A stretch of 64,000 bases of DNA from NCBI GenBank assembly GCA_051453625.1, contig JBOZIK010000001.1, positions 202,260,686 to 202,324,685 on the forward strand. The letters run 5' to 3'. The stretch's first letter is position 1. Each line of letters opens with the position of its first letter. Made by a program: the position numbers and the translations under genes. The notes under the pieces are model-generated. The model was not told the DNA's origin and did not search any database. It saw only the letters and a list, made by a program, of their open reading frames with translations. The stretch comes from Welwitschia mirabilis (lineage: Eukaryota; Gnetophyta; Gnetopsida; Welwitschiales). This document shows, in pieces, positions 12,075-23,565 of the stretch.

Positions 12075-12843
12075 TGTAAAGGTATCTTATTCTTTTAAAT
12101 TATCTTTTAAAAAAAAATTTCACTGGTTCAGATTCAAAAAAAATAAATTAGAAGAAATATTATATGCATCTAAAGACTTTTTATCCAAGTCAATTTTGAA
12201 GTTGACTAGTCTTTCTCTGATGTTAGTCTTTCTCTGATGTTCTCTTCTATTACCAACATTTTTCTCTGATACCTCTTTCATGGATTGACCATGTTACAAC
12301 ATCTTGTAATTAGAAAGCAATAGAAAACAAAATAAAAAATAAAAAATAGTCATCCTTCTAGTTATGAGGAAGACTGAGAGGATAACAAATAACAAAAAAC
12401 AGAAATTTAGCAAAAAGTCAAGAGCCAAAAAACAGACATTCATTCTTTTGATCATGTGGATAATAGAAGGAATGATGAAAACTAATTATTATTATAATAA
12501 TAGATAATCTAAATCGAAAATAAAAAACTGAAATGAGAAGCTGTCATTTCCTTTTTCATGGCAACAACAGAGGAAATGATGGTTATTTTTACCATTAAAA
12601 CTGAGATTAAAAAAGAAATTCACAAATAGAAAGTATACTACAAAAGCTATTTCATCGTTCTCAATGTTGTGAGGATGTAGAGAGGATGATAGACTATTAT
12701 TACTAATTGAGAAAATCAAAAACTATGAACATAAAACCTATGGTTCCTAATGAAAAAATACAATGTCATTATAGATAAATAACTGAATAGAAATCCAATT
12801 TACTCATCCAAACAATGATAATCCTCAAGCTTCTCAACAGCCT
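12075..12843 (-). other. E1 leader between primer site and gag
   Basis: This ~770-bp untranslated leader is A/T-rich on the coding strand. It has a direct repeat, GTCTTTCTCTGATGTT, at 12,207-12,222 and 12,225-12,240. No conserved coding segment was seen; the frame at 12,492-12,719 has no recognisable content. Confidence 0.5.
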
Positions 12844-12861
12844 TCCTTGGTGATGGTGCCA
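12844..12861 (-). other. tRNA-Asp-type primer-binding site of E1
   Basis: The minus strand reads TGGCACCATCACCAAGGA, 13 bases after the LTR end. The complement of the plant tRNA-Asp 3' end is TGGCGCCGTTGCCGGGGA. Twelve of 18 positions agree, and five of the six differences are G-to-A. This primer type is usual in Athila/Tat elements. Confidence 0.75.
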
Positions 12862-12874
12862 AGATGTTATAGTA

Positions 12875-14204
12875 TGTATTTTTGCAACTTCTTATCTTAC
12901 TTAAATCCTGTTAATCAAAATATATAGATTGTAAAATACACACTCCAATATGAATGGGAGTGACCCAAATGTTGTAACCCATTAAAGACTTATGAGAGAA
13001 GAATGAGAATTGATTTTTAAAGAAATATAGTATTCTAAACTTAAGAACAATGTAGGAAAATAAATGTGTAAAGTATCACAAGTATAACTAAACCAAAATG
13101 AACACCTATCTGAGTACCAAATTGACATCTCAAGGAGATCGATTTTGTACAACTTAAATTAGCCAAGGATACTATTAATAAGTAAAAATAACTTAAGCTA
13201 TCAGGTAAGTCACATAAATGTAATGCAAAAATCATTCTAAACTACATTCTTTAACCTTAACAAAAGCTATCCTTAAGACCTATATTGTTAATGAAACTGT
13301 CACTCCATCAAGAATAATATAAATCATAAGGTATATATAATGGAATTAAATGAATAAATAAAATAGAGTTTTATATTAAAATAGAACTAGGATCTAGGTT
13401 ACAAAATAGCTAAGGCTCAATAAAGGATGCACAACCCTTTACCAAGGGAACATCCTTCTGTAACTCATGAGATGGATCTTCTGCCCTTCGATCTTCTATT
13501 ATGAGAATGTCTAGTGTATCAAATATGGATAGGAGAGTCAAATAAGGGTCCTATTTATAGGGCTAAGGAAGCAAAAGTATCATACAAAATGTGCTACAAA
13601 ACATGATAAATTCTAAGAAAACAAATATATGAAATGACTAAAGGTCAACTAGTTGTTATAGTTGTTATCCTGCCTATCATGGAGATGACCAAGAGGATGA
13701 TGGCTTAAATGTTACATTTATAATCCTACATGTCATAGGAATGACCATGGGGATAACACTTCTTTAAAAAAGATGACTTAGTAGTATTGGCTTCAGTCCA
13801 CATTAGCATTCCCATGTAGCATCTGTAGTGTTTTTATCATGCATGTTGTGAGGATGACATAGGGGATGATAATATTCTTTGTCCTTTCAACTCAAAAGAA
13901 GCTATCCTTTTTCATTAGCGATCTTCTTCTAAGGCATAATGTATCAAAATATGCTTTAAATGCCTCTAATCATGCCAAGAATTTCACATTTCTAAGATCT
14001 TTCATTAATTCTTCATAATCCTTAGAATTGCATCTAAATCTATATAAATGTCCTGCAAAATACCTCATAATGCCCATCAAATACATACAATTTGGTAGCA
14101 CATCATAATCCCATACTTAGCCTTTATTAGTCTCTAATAAAAACTAGATGAACAACTACAATTGTGAACCAAATTATCTTAAAAAAAATTTCTCTTAGAA
14201 TTTA
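12875..14204 (-). repeat. 5' LTR of E1, truncated at a gap
   Basis: It begins TGTATTTTTGC on the plus strand, which is the LTR 3' end on the minus strand. It matches the E1 3' LTR from 2,787 to about 4,115 along its length, with the TATA box CTATAAATAG on the minus strand at 13,551-13,560. The remaining ~1.55 kb of the LTR is missing: the next sequence after the 100-N gap is unrelated. Confidence 0.8.
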
Positions 14205-14304
14205 NNNNNNNNNNNNNNNNNNNNNNNNNNNNNNNNNNNNNNNNNNNNNNNNNNNNNNNNNNNNNNNNNNNNNNNNNNNNNNNNNNNNNNNNNNNNNNNN
14301 NNNN
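14205..14304. other. assembly gap (100 N)
   Basis: A gap of exactly 100 N usually means unknown size. It hides the outer half of the E1 5' LTR or a misjoin. Confidence 0.95.
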
Positions 14305-15199
14305 CTCTTCCCCCTCCTCCCCCCCCACTCCCTTCCTCCCTTCCCTTCACCCCCCCAATCTTTTTATTTGAAAAGCACTTATGGTGAAAAACATATTTAT
14401 TTAAAAAATTGTAATTCTCTATGTAAATCATGGGATGAAGATGGTTTTGATTTAAAACCACTTCATGAGTTAAAATCATTTAATAAATTAGGATTTTGTA
14501 TGTCTATCATAGGATAAAGATGGTTTTGATTTAAATAGAATTCATGAGTTAAATCTTTCCCTCTTAGTTAAAAAAAAAATTTATAGTTATATATCGAAAA
14601 TGGAAAATGTGTTATATGTTACAAGCTAAATATTTAAATTATTAAAAAAAATTCTATGAAGGTTAACATATCATTGGAGGCTCTATAAGTTGGAATGTTT
14701 TGCAAAAACTAAGAGACTATTTAAAGAATTATATGCATTAGAATTTGTGTAAACTAAAAATGGAAAGATAAAGATAATTTCAAGTCTTTAAAAGTGTACA
14801 ATACTTTTTGAAATTATCCTCTAAACATAGAAGCAATTAGATGGGAAAAAATTTAAAATCATCCAAAGCTACAAATTGTTTTTTGCCTTTAACATGATTG
14901 GATAAATTACCTTTTTTAAAGGGTCTACAAAAATGTATCTCATAATTATAGATTGCTATTACGTTTACAAAAATGAAGAAGAGTCCTCTCAACATTGCTT
15001 TCTTCATTATATGTAAAAAATTATTACATTTCAATAAGTGAATGATGCTTTCAGGTTCTGTATGTGGAAAACAAAGAATATTGGGTGAATTTGAGATATT
15101 TTGAAATTTTTTTATGAAACTCTGGTTTAATTAGTAATCTTGAAGTGATATTCAATAATGCCCCTCTTCCATTCCCTATAAATACATCTAGGAAGATCA
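14305..15199. repeat. unclassified DNA with a ~79-bp tandem duplication
   Basis: The segment starts with a C-rich tract (14,305-14,358, mostly C and T). It is followed by two copies of a unit that contains GATGAAGATGGTTTTGATTT and then TTCATGAGTTAAA, at 14,421-14,498 and 14,500-14,560. The rest is AT-rich with no recognised element or gene. Confidence 0.5.
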
Positions 15200-15668
15200 A
15201 ATGGTATAATTCGCAAATCAAGGCAGCTATGGGGGCAACTCCAATAATTGAACCATTAAACCCAAGCTTGTTTAACGGGTGCCCTATACTCTAAGATAAG
15301 GTGCAAGTACTAGGATGGATAATGCTCTTGCATGAGCTAAAAGAAAAACCTGAGGCCAACATCACCCTGTTTTACAGAAGATGGAGAGGGCAAAGAACCA
15401 TATTTAGAAGAATTTTTCACCTTCTAGACATTTCAGCAATAAAGGAAAGAATCCCTCTTAAGAGCAGAGGGTAGTGGGAGGCCTTCCATTTCTTCCCAGA
15501 AGGCGTCCCAAAGCTGCCTAGTGTCCATATTAGCCACAAGGTGCTCCTGCCCCCATAGGGCCTAAGGGCTAAGATGATTAACCACTAGTTTATTTAGTCT
15601 GGCTATTGTTTGAAGCTGTTAGGGCTGTATTTTGCCTTTTTTAAGGCCTTAGACTAGGGTATCAATAA
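15200..15668 (+). pseudogene. unidentified GC-richer block with a degraded open frame
   Basis: This block is clearly less AT-rich than its surroundings. One plus-strand frame from about 15,227 reads with few stops: ATPIIEPLNPSLFNGCPIL, then HELKEKPEANITLFYRRW and RIFHLLDISAIKERIPLKSRG, followed by a stop and WEAFHFFPEGVPKLP. The stops could come from Gln or Trp codons by single transitions. I do not recognise the protein. It lies directly outside the 3' end of a truncated LTR, so it may be flanking sequence of that insertion or part of another element. Confidence 0.3.
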
Positions 15669-16780
15669 TGCGTATTTGGCCACTTCACATCTTGCTTTAA
15701 ACTTGTTAATCAAAATATATAGATTGCAAAATGCACACTCTAGTATGAATGGGAGTGACAAAGATGTCATAACCCATTGAAGACTTATGAGAGGAGAATG
15801 AGAACTGATTTTCAGAAAGAATATGCTAACCAGAACTTAAGAATGATGCAAAAAATTAAAGATGCAATATAATGCAAGTGCAAATAAATCTATGTGCAAT
15901 GTCAAAATGAATCTAAAACTATTTTATTCAGCCTTAAAAAAGGCTATCCTTAAGACCCATATCATCAATGAAACTGTCACCGAATCAAGGATAATATAAA
16001 CCATAAGAGAAATATTACAGAACTAAAATGCACAAATGAAAATAGAGTTTTTATATTAAAATAGAACCAGCATCTGGGTTATAAAATAGTCTAGTCTTAA
16101 TGGAGGATGCATAGCTCTTCACCAAGAAAACGTCTTTCTGTAACTTGCGAGATGGATCTCCAACCCTTTGATCTCCTGTCACAAGAATCTCTGGTGCAGA
16201 TAATGATGAAGAGGAGAGTTGAAGGGGGCTCTTACTTATAGGATTTAAAAGCAAAACTGATATACAAAAGGCACTATAAAATGTGCTGAATCACAAAAAA
16301 AATGGATGAAACAGACACAGGTCGGCTAGTAGTTACAAATGTCGTCCTATCTATTGTGGAGACGATCAAGGAGATGATGGACCAAACATTACATTTGTTA
16401 TTCTTCATGTCATGGGGATAACCATGGGGACAACAAACCTTTATAAAAGATGACTCAGTAGTACTGGTTCTAGTTCATGTCAGCATCCAATATGGCATCT
16501 ACAAGGTCATTGTCTTACCTGGCATGGGGACGACAGAGGGACGATAGTTTTCATTGTCCTTCTAATTGAGAAAAAGCTAGTCTTTTTCATCACTGATCTT
16601 CCTCCAAAGTCATGTGTATCAGAATGTGTCTTAAATGTCTCTAATCATGCCAAGAATTACACATTTCTGAGATCTTCCATCAATTCTCCATAATCCTCAG
16701 AACTGCATCTAAACCTGTATAAATCTCTTACAAACTATCTCATAAAACCCCATCAAATACATACAATTTAGTAGTGCATA
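15669..16780 (-). repeat. truncated LTR of the E1 family
   Basis: It starts TGCGTATTTGGCCACTTC and then follows the E1 LTR (GTTAATCAAAATATATAGATT, GAATGGGAGTGAC), with the TATA region near 16,231-16,243. Compared with the copies at 2,787 and 12,875 it lacks roughly 120 bp near 15,900, and it breaks off at 16,780 inside the LTR. No internal region of its own element remains. Confidence 0.75.
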
Positions 16781-17227
16781 TATAATCAATTAGATGATTT
16801 TGTGTGCATGTGGGAGGTGGATACTCACTACCATGGGGTATCCACTGCTAACTTTAGTACCTTATACTTGGTAGCTTATGGGGAATTGATCATACATAAG
16901 CCCTTCTTACATGATCAGGTAAGTGCATGATTAGGTAAGTGAAATACCAACTTATATAATTTATTTATTGTCATTTTTAGTTAGTGGGATTTCTTTGGAT
17001 TAAACCTTTATCATCTATTCTACTACTCTTTCTCAGTTAACTTGCTTGAAATAAAATAGCAATAGGGATCAGTATTTTTGTACATACATCCTTTTATGTT
17101 TGTATTTTTCTTCTATGGGTCTGGGTGGCTTATAGTCTTTTAGGTTCTCAAATGTAGAGCCATATTTTATTTTAACCGCTTACAAAATTTACACTCGTTC
17201 CTTACTTCATTTTCATTTTTTTAATCT
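16781..17227. other. no recognised gene
   Basis: AT-rich sequence. A short inverted repeat (GTGGATAC at 16,817-16,824 with GTATCCAC at 16,838-16,845) is the only structure I noticed. Confidence 0.4.
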
Positions 17228-18738
17228 ATGGAGGATAAAGGATCAAGGAGCTATAACCCTATAGAAATAACCCAGGTTACATTTTCTATTCCATCTGAGG
17301 TATTAATACTTATATCAGATTTTTAATCAATAAGTCTATTTCTAATAAATCATTTTGTGTTTATTATTATTTGTAGATGAGTAATACATCAGAATACCAT
17401 AACTCTTTTTATTGTTAATGAGATAAATCTTTGATTAACCATTCAGTACCTAAGGAAACTGAGGAAGAGGAGATCTACTTTAGCTTTACTTGGTAACATG
17501 GACCTTGTGGGATATTATCTTAGTTTCATTTTTATCTCCTTTTTTATCTTAACTTAAAATGATGTCTTCACTTAATGTTTTATCTTTTAATTTTATTTTA
17601 GATTCCATTGAGAATGATCTAGACTTTATCCCCTGGCCTCTAGATAAGTTCTTCCCATATAATATAAGGGAGAACTATATAGTAGTAAGTGACTTCTTTT
17701 CTTCTATTTCTTTCATTGCCCTATTTATGAATTTATTATTCCCTTCCAATTCTCAAGGGGAGGAGGTCCTTAATGAATTTAATGCATTAATGGATTAGAA
17801 GAATATGGCCTACTCAACCTTCTACCTATAGCCTCTAGATTAGAATCTAATTATTGATTGTTAGTCTTGAGATCCTCCTTGTCATATATTTTCAAATCCA
17901 CAATTCACTATTAATGAGAAGGATTAGGTATCTTACCATATAAATTAGTTATTATAAGTAGTGAAGACCCTATATCCCAAGATTAAGGAGCTGATGGATT
18001 AGTTGAAAGAGTACCAATCTCTTTCTATCTTCTTTCTTATGCAAGTCACTCATTTGACTAATCTAAATGATGTCTACATTCATCATCCCTCCAAGGTGAT
18101 ATATTTTCTATGGGATTTTAGGTGTAGTCACTCTATTTGCTTTAATTTACCTTACCCTTCCAATGTGAACGGTTCAACCTAGTCTAAGACTTTAACAATT
18201 TGATTGATATGATAGAGTCGTTTTACTGTATGGCTTGGCATGGAGTGAAAGAGTGGGAATTCATGAGTGATTTCCTCCAAATTCTAGAAAATCAGATGGA
18301 GAATATGTATTTATCAAAAAAGAGATCTTGAGAAAATGCTTCCCAGATTACCATGTTGAAGGAGAATTAGGTTCTCTATCTACTTACTTAGCTAAGAGTA
18401 AGAGGATGATCCAAGCCTATGTGGATTGTTTAGAAATTATAATTGATAATATTAATGTATTTTATCATGGAGGAAAGCTTTCGAAGGAGCATCTATTAGG
18501 GATCTTGATGGCTTACAATAAGCTTTACATAAATCTCTACAAGAAGTCATATCCCATCACCAGGGAAAATTTTATAATAGGTTCTTCTTTTATCAAGATT
18601 AGTATTGAGATGATTCCTCATCAACCTAATAGGATAGAGGTTATCCTAAGCAGTGTGAAGCCAACCATTCTAGGTGTAAAGAAATCTAGTTTTATTCTCT
18701 ATAGAGGATTTTCTTCCTTCTCAATAGTAATTCCATAA
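17228..18738 (+). pseudogene. unidentified coding relic with possible introns
   Basis: An ATG at 17,228 opens 24 codons (MEDKGSRSYNPIEITQ...) ending exactly at a GT. A 77-bp GT-AG interval (17,300-17,376) follows, and then ATG AGT AAT. A second AG after a T-rich run precedes ATTCCATTGAGAATGATC (about 17,590), inside the open frame 17,559-17,798. That frame contains a GTAAGT donor at ~17,686 and AG acceptors at ~17,756-17,762. Further coding-like segments with stops lead to the 136-codon frame at 18,328-18,738. I do not recognise any domain. It could be a decayed host gene or an ORF carried by a transposon. The intron calls are inference from splice consensus only. Confidence 0.35.
18328..18738 (+). 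CDS. 136-codon open frame, unknown product
   Basis: This is the longest clean open frame in the window not created by N runs. In sequence this AT-rich a stop is expected about every 12 codons, so 136 open codons are unlikely by chance. The product is mixed hydrophilic, with KCFPDYHVEGELGSLSTYL near its start and FIKISIEMIPHQPNR later. It has no signal peptide or clear membrane segment. No family is recognised. The 17,559-17,798 frame and weaker segments upstream probably belong to the same former gene. The ATG may not be the true start, because coding-like sequence continues upstream. A hairpin follows 8 bases after the stop. Confidence 0.45.
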   Translation: MRKCFPDYHVEGELGSLSTYLAKSKRMIQAYVDCLEIIIDNINVFYHGGKLSKEHLLGILMAYNKLYINLYKKSYPITRENFIIGSSFIKISIEMIPHQPNRIEVILSSVKPTILGVKKSSFILYRGFSSFSIVIP

Positions 18739-18746
18739 TCCATTGT

Positions 18747-18785
18747 ACAAGGAACCATACACCATATTTTTCACTGGTTCCTTGT
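18747..18785 (+). other. 11-bp perfect hairpin
   Basis: ACAAGGAACCA (18,747-18,757) and TGGTTCCTTGT (18,775-18,785) are perfect inverted repeats with a 17-base loop, just after the stop at 18,738. No U-run follows, so it is not a bacterial-type terminator. The role is unknown. Confidence 0.7.
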
Positions 18786-18921
18786 TTCCTCTTTTATACC
18801 ATAACTCTTTTATGTATTGCTTTCTATTTTGGCTTTTTTTCTTAATATTAAACTTTGCTTATTTTATAAAATTAATTTTCTTTCTTGTTTTTCTTTGAAG
18901 TATAGTTTACTACTTAATGTT

Positions 18922-18934
18922 GGCTCTGATACCA
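18922..18934 (-). other. initiator-Met primer-binding site
   Basis: The minus strand reads TGGTATCAGAGCC, a perfect match to the complement of the initiator-Met tRNA 3' end. It directly abuts a TG on the plus strand that would be the LTR end. Position and sequence are typical of Copia and several other LTR elements. Unlike the other primer sites here it shows no decay. Confidence 0.65.
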
Positions 18935-19341
18935 TGTGATTTTCCATTTTATTATTTTTGGATTATTTGCATAAAAAAGAACATATAAAAATAATATGTC
19001 AAAATCAATAAGTATAGCAAGGAATAATTTAGCAAAAATAGATTATATTATTAGAAATAGCATATTACATTTTTTATTATTCAGCTAATATCCTTGTACT
19101 AGTGGTCAAAGGTAAAAACATGGACTATAACCTAATTCCTCCTCTTACAAACCTTAGGGATCAGCCAAGGTTATCTTTTATTACATCCACCTAATCTATC
19201 CACCTCCAGCTAATGCCATAGGCTTTTATAGCATAAACAAAAGGAGATATCTTTACATCTTTGGATTATACCCATTCATAACTCATTGATTACACTCATT
19301 TAGAATCTTAACATACTTCTTTTACAAATAGTAAATTTGGA
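18935..19341 (-). repeat. probable LTR of a minus-strand element
   Basis: It is bounded by TG at 18,935 next to the primer site and by a CA at about 19,340-19,341, giving a ~407-bp LTR that would start TGTAATGTTCC on the minus strand. A minus-strand TATA box, GCTATAAAAGCC, lies near 19,221-19,232, in a sensible place. No second copy was found, and no gag-pol lies on the minus strand below 18,921, where the relic on the opposite strand lies instead. Confidence 0.45.
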
Positions 19342-21600
19342 ACATTACAAATATCTTATTAAAAAATGAGAATTTATAGATTAAATCATTTTAATTTTTT
19401 AAGCAATAATCTTATGATAATTATTAATGAAGTGTGAATTTTGTAGGTATATCATAACATAATGGCATTATAATAGATAGTAATCATTAAGTGACAAATT
19501 TACAATGAAGTTAGTCCAAAACTATTATCATTCAGTAATAAGAAGGAAAAAAAAATAAAAAAGCTTATCACTAGGTGATAAATCAATGATAAGGAATATC
19601 TAAGAAGAAGTAATTATAGTTGCATTGTATTTCAAATCATAAACATGGTGATAATGACATATCTATGTTATTACTAGGTGGTAAATAACCTTCAAAATTT
19701 AATTTACAAGGATAACATGTAGTAAAACTATAGGAAGATGTATTATGGTCATATTTTCTATTGATAAAACCATGAATATAAGAACTATCACCTATAAATA
19801 ATCCTTAACACATGATTTACTTATTATTTTACCATGATGTGATAAGGAAAAATTCATGTTCATTAGTCAAAGATGGAAAGTATTACTAATCAAATGGAAT
19901 TTTAAATACTTTTGATATGTTTGCAATAAAGGTTGAAGATTTAGCTCATGCTAGTGATGAAAAAGGGGCTATGTGATAGGTAATTTCAAGACAATAACAA
20001 GTATTCAAAAGATGAAAATGCTATAAAATCAGTTTTCATTTCAAAAAATTCTGAATTATGTTTGATTTAACATGGATTCTATTGTATTTTATCTAAAAAT
20101 ACCCATGGAAATTCATCATAAATGTAAATGTTCTTATTTAAAAAGAATATTTGAACATTATAACTAACTTAGTGAATACATTAAATTCTCTATAATAAAC
20201 ATTGGCTTTAGTGATTCTTTACTGTATTTTTAAGTTGGTTTCACAATGTGCACTCCATTCTAAGCTTCCATGCTAAAATGTTGTCAAAATGTGTATGAGT
20301 TAGGTTCTTTATTTTAGCTTCTTTGATTCCTATTTTATTTTAATTTTTTCTTTATTATAGTCAAATTTAAGTGAATAAATTCTCAATTGAATGTACTAGT
20401 TAATTTTACACTAATCTCTATACGTTTTATCTAGTATTTCACATTCCTATATTAGCTTTCTATTCATATAACTAGTTTAATAGGAGATGTCATTCCTAAT
20501 CTAAATCGTTATCTTTCTTTTGTTTTGTAATATGAAATGCATTTATTTATTTATTCAAGGACCAATTTACTAGTAATTTTATTGTATGTAAATGTATTAT
20601 TAATAAGGTAATCAACTATTAGAATTATAGAATTAATATCATTCACTTATCTTTTTATGTACATATGAATGTTAAAGTGTTTCTTTTTGCTCTCCTTTTA
20701 GATAATGAAATTTATTCGCAACTTAACTTATTTGATATAATAATTGAAAAAAAAGATGTATGAAATAGCTTAATCCTAATTTTTGTTATCTTAAATCCAC
20801 ATCTAAAGATTTACTAGAATATAAGAAGCCTATTTGTGATTATCTTAGCTAGGGTCTCATCACTCATTAGGATACATTCAAATAATTTATATAACAATAT
20901 GTTGAGAAGATGGAAGGAAGAAGATGGAGTTACCTCTCGAAACAAAGTAAGAAGATGTAGCTTCCAAGAACAATCAATAAGTTATACATAAATGTGTTTC
21001 TACTATGAGGAGGAGGAAATTTAAAAGACTAAGTTGAGGAAAAAGAATGTTCTTTAATGCTATGCCTCAAGGTTAGAGATATTAACATTTCCACTACTTT
21101 CTACTTAATTTCTAGACCTTTGATCTTCTTAGTCCTAATTTTCATCCATTTACTATAGAGAAAGATTTAGCTTTAGTTTTTAAGAATCTTGATGTTAAAT
21201 ATGCCTAAAATCATGAATGAGTAATTCCATGTAGGTATTTGTTTAAAAATCACTTATCTTATTTAAATTCATTATTAAGAATATGTACCCATTCTTCTAT
21301 GTCTTAAATTCTTACTCTCTTTTTCTTACTTTCATATCTATTATTTAAAATGGGAACTAATTGAATATATGTAAATTCCTTTTTCATGTACTTAGAGAAC
21401 TAAGAGGAAAATATATAAAATTTCTCTCTTTCCACCCTTATAATTGATCTATTCTATTAATGAGAGTAAACCTTTTTCATGTAGAGGGTTGATATGGAAA
21501 AGTGGTTGAAAACATAATATATAGACAGATAACTAGAATGAAAAATATATGACCATCTAGATTGACATTAAAAGGAAAAGTTATCTCCTCAAGTAGTTTA

Positions 21601-21629
21601 AAAAAAGAAAAAGAAGAAGAAGAAGAATA
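21601..21629. repeat. (GAA)n microsatellite
   Basis: A purine-rich run of A and GAA units lies in the left arm. The matching part of the right arm, near 29,800, also has a run of AAG/GAA on its sense strand. Confidence 0.8.
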
Positions 21630-21906
21630 AAAATCACCACCACCTCCACCTCAATAAAAACTAAGAACTTGAACTTGTACTTGCTCTTAAAAGAAAATAG
21701 AATTCATTCAACTAGTGCTAAGAAGGAATAGAAATTGGGTTCAAAGAATTTAAAGAAACATGAGAAGAAACCATAGAAAAATGATGAATAAATTTGATGA
21801 TCTCTAAAGGAGCCTTATCTCTAGAGAGCATAGAAGGTCTTCTTTTATTTATTATGTATTTTCTTCTCTAACTTACTCTTTCTCTTTCTCTCTCTCACTC
21901 ATAGGC

Positions 21907-22617
21907 NNNNNNNNNNNNNNNNNNNNNNNNNNNNNNNNNNNNNNNNNNNNNNNNNNNNNNNNNNNNNNNNNNNNNNNNNNNNNNNNNNNNNNNNNNNNNN
22001 NNNNNNNNNNNNNNNNNNNNNNNNNNNNNNNNNNNNNNNNNNNNNNNNNNNNNNNNNNNNNNNNNNNNNNNNNNNNNNNNNNNNNNNNNNNNNNNNNNNN
22101 NNNNNNNNNNNNNNNNNNNNNNNNNNNNNNNNNNNNNNNNNNNNNNNNNNNNNNNNNNNNNNNNNNNNNNNNNNNNNNNNNNNNNNNNNNNNNNNNNNNN
22201 NNNNNNNNNNNNNNNNNNNNNNNNNNNNNNNNNNNNNNNNNNNNNNNNNNNNNNNNNNNNNNNNNNNNNNNNNNNNNNNNNNNNNNNNNNNNNNNNNNNN
22301 NNNNNNNNNNNNNNNNNNNNNNNNNNNNNNNNNNNNNNNNNNNNNNNNNNNNNNNNNNNNNNNNNNNNNNNNNNNNNNNNNNNNNNNNNNNNNNNNNNNN
22401 NNNNNNNNNNNNNNNNNNNNNNNNNNNNNNNNNNNNNNNNNNNNNNNNNNNNNNNNNNNNNNNNNNNNNNNNNNNNNNNNNNNNNNNNNNNNNNNNNNNN
22501 NNNNNNNNNNNNNNNNNNNNNNNNNNNNNNNNNNNNNNNNNNNNNNNNNNNNNNNNNNNNNNNNNNNNNNNNNNNNNNNNNNNNNNNNNNNNNNNNNNNN
22601 NNNNNNNNNNNNNNNNN
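21907..22617. other. assembly gap (711 N)
   Basis: The gap lies between a CT-rich run (about 21,880-21,900) and a CA dinucleotide repeat. This suggests that low-complexity sequence broke the assembly. Confidence 0.99.
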
Positions 22618-22634
22618 ACACACACACACACACA

Positions 22635-22670
<36 letters not shown>
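22618..22670. repeat. (CA)n microsatellite
   Basis: A 53-bp run of alternating A and C with a single T interruption lies immediately after the gap. The corresponding place in the right arm (near 29,545) has no CA run, so the expansion is specific to the left copy. Confidence 0.95.
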
Positions 22671-22671
<1 letters not shown>

Positions 22672-23370
22672 TCTCTCTTCTGTCTTTCTTCTTTTTATCT
22701 TCTTTCTTCTATATCACATACATAAATTGTTTCATGGTTAAATACTAAAAATATGTATGGTTTGCATTTTGTAAAATGTCTTTTCATGTAAATCTCTAAC
22801 TATATAACTTAATTTAGATATTGAGAACAATGTTTAGATGAGGTGGTTAGGGAATAAATCCACATGCTTGTTCTAAAATTAAATTGACTTATATGTAAAA
22901 TCATATATTTTCTTCACTTGAAAGTTTTTAAAAAGTGGAAAAATTAAAAAATTTAAAATTTAAAAATAAAATGGAAATTTTAGAGATAGAAATTTTCCTT
23001 TATTTTGTAATTTTATGATTCAAAATGAATTTTCATAATATATGAAATATGTATGGATGTTGATAAAGGTTTTAAAATATGATTTGCTCATTTAATTTCA
23101 ATTATGAAATTGGTCATCAAAATTTTTGTGAATTGTTGAATAGCTTTTACAACTCCACATCACTTAATATAAGAGACTAGCAAGTGGCTAACTAAAGTAT
23201 GTGTCTACACATGAAATTTAACATATTTGGATCTTAAACCTTAGAAAATTAGTAAACTCGAAATCTATGAATACATATTTATTACAGAATTATTATTAAC
23301 CATGTTTTATTCCTTACTTCTTAAAAATATTATTGAAAATGACTAATTTATGATATTTTATTAACAAATC

Positions 23371-23565
23371 AACTTGAGATATGTAAGCTTTAATGGAATT
23401 AAAAAAACGAAAGGAGTTAGCATCATCCTTATTTCTATTAGTGCTACTAACATTCTTAAAGATAATGGTTCTAATGAAAGAAATGTAGAGGGAAAAAGAC
23501 AAGAAAACAAAAGATATGTAGAGAATAAGTTAATGAACTTACCTTACAAGCCAAAGCTAAATTAG
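23371..23565 (+). pseudogene. coding remnant of repeat R, left copy
   Basis: The frame reads NLRYVSF..., then KGVSIILISISATNILKDNG, and stays open to the stop at 23,563-23,565. The inverted copy at 28,787-28,896 (minus strand) reads DLRYKSF..., then KATSTTIPNISFFGVLKING, with a two-codon length difference. Shared residues in the same frame in two otherwise diverged copies suggest this part of R once coded for protein. No family is recognised. Its true start is unknown, because the best similarity begins just upstream of the ATG at 23,374. Confidence 0.4.

Larger units (their letters stand above)
2787..14204 (-). mobile_element. E1: decayed Athila-like Ty3/gypsy retrotransposon
   Basis: Read on the minus strand, the order is partial 5' LTR (14,204-12,875), tRNA-Asp-type primer site, leader, gag, PR, RT, RNase H, INT, a short purine tract and 3' LTR (5,677-2,787). 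PR-RT-RH-INT is the gypsy order. The gag segment resembling FYNGL...AGG...N and the following Cys-free Tyr/Asn-rich segment are typical of plant Athila/Tat gag. Every frame has many stops. INT ends only ~60 bp before the 3' LTR, so there is no env-like region. A plastid rrn23 fragment and an assembly gap interrupt the PR-gag interval. The 5' LTR stops at the gap at 14,205, so its far end is unknown. Confidence 0.85.

Noticed and set aside
21060-21600. Apparent readable frame (for example IEKDLALVFKNLDVKYA) in R-left
   Set aside because: The density of stops is about what random sequence of this composition would give.
22618-22670. Alternating Cys-Val frames in the CA repeat
   Set aside because: Translation of a dinucleotide microsatellite, not a gene.
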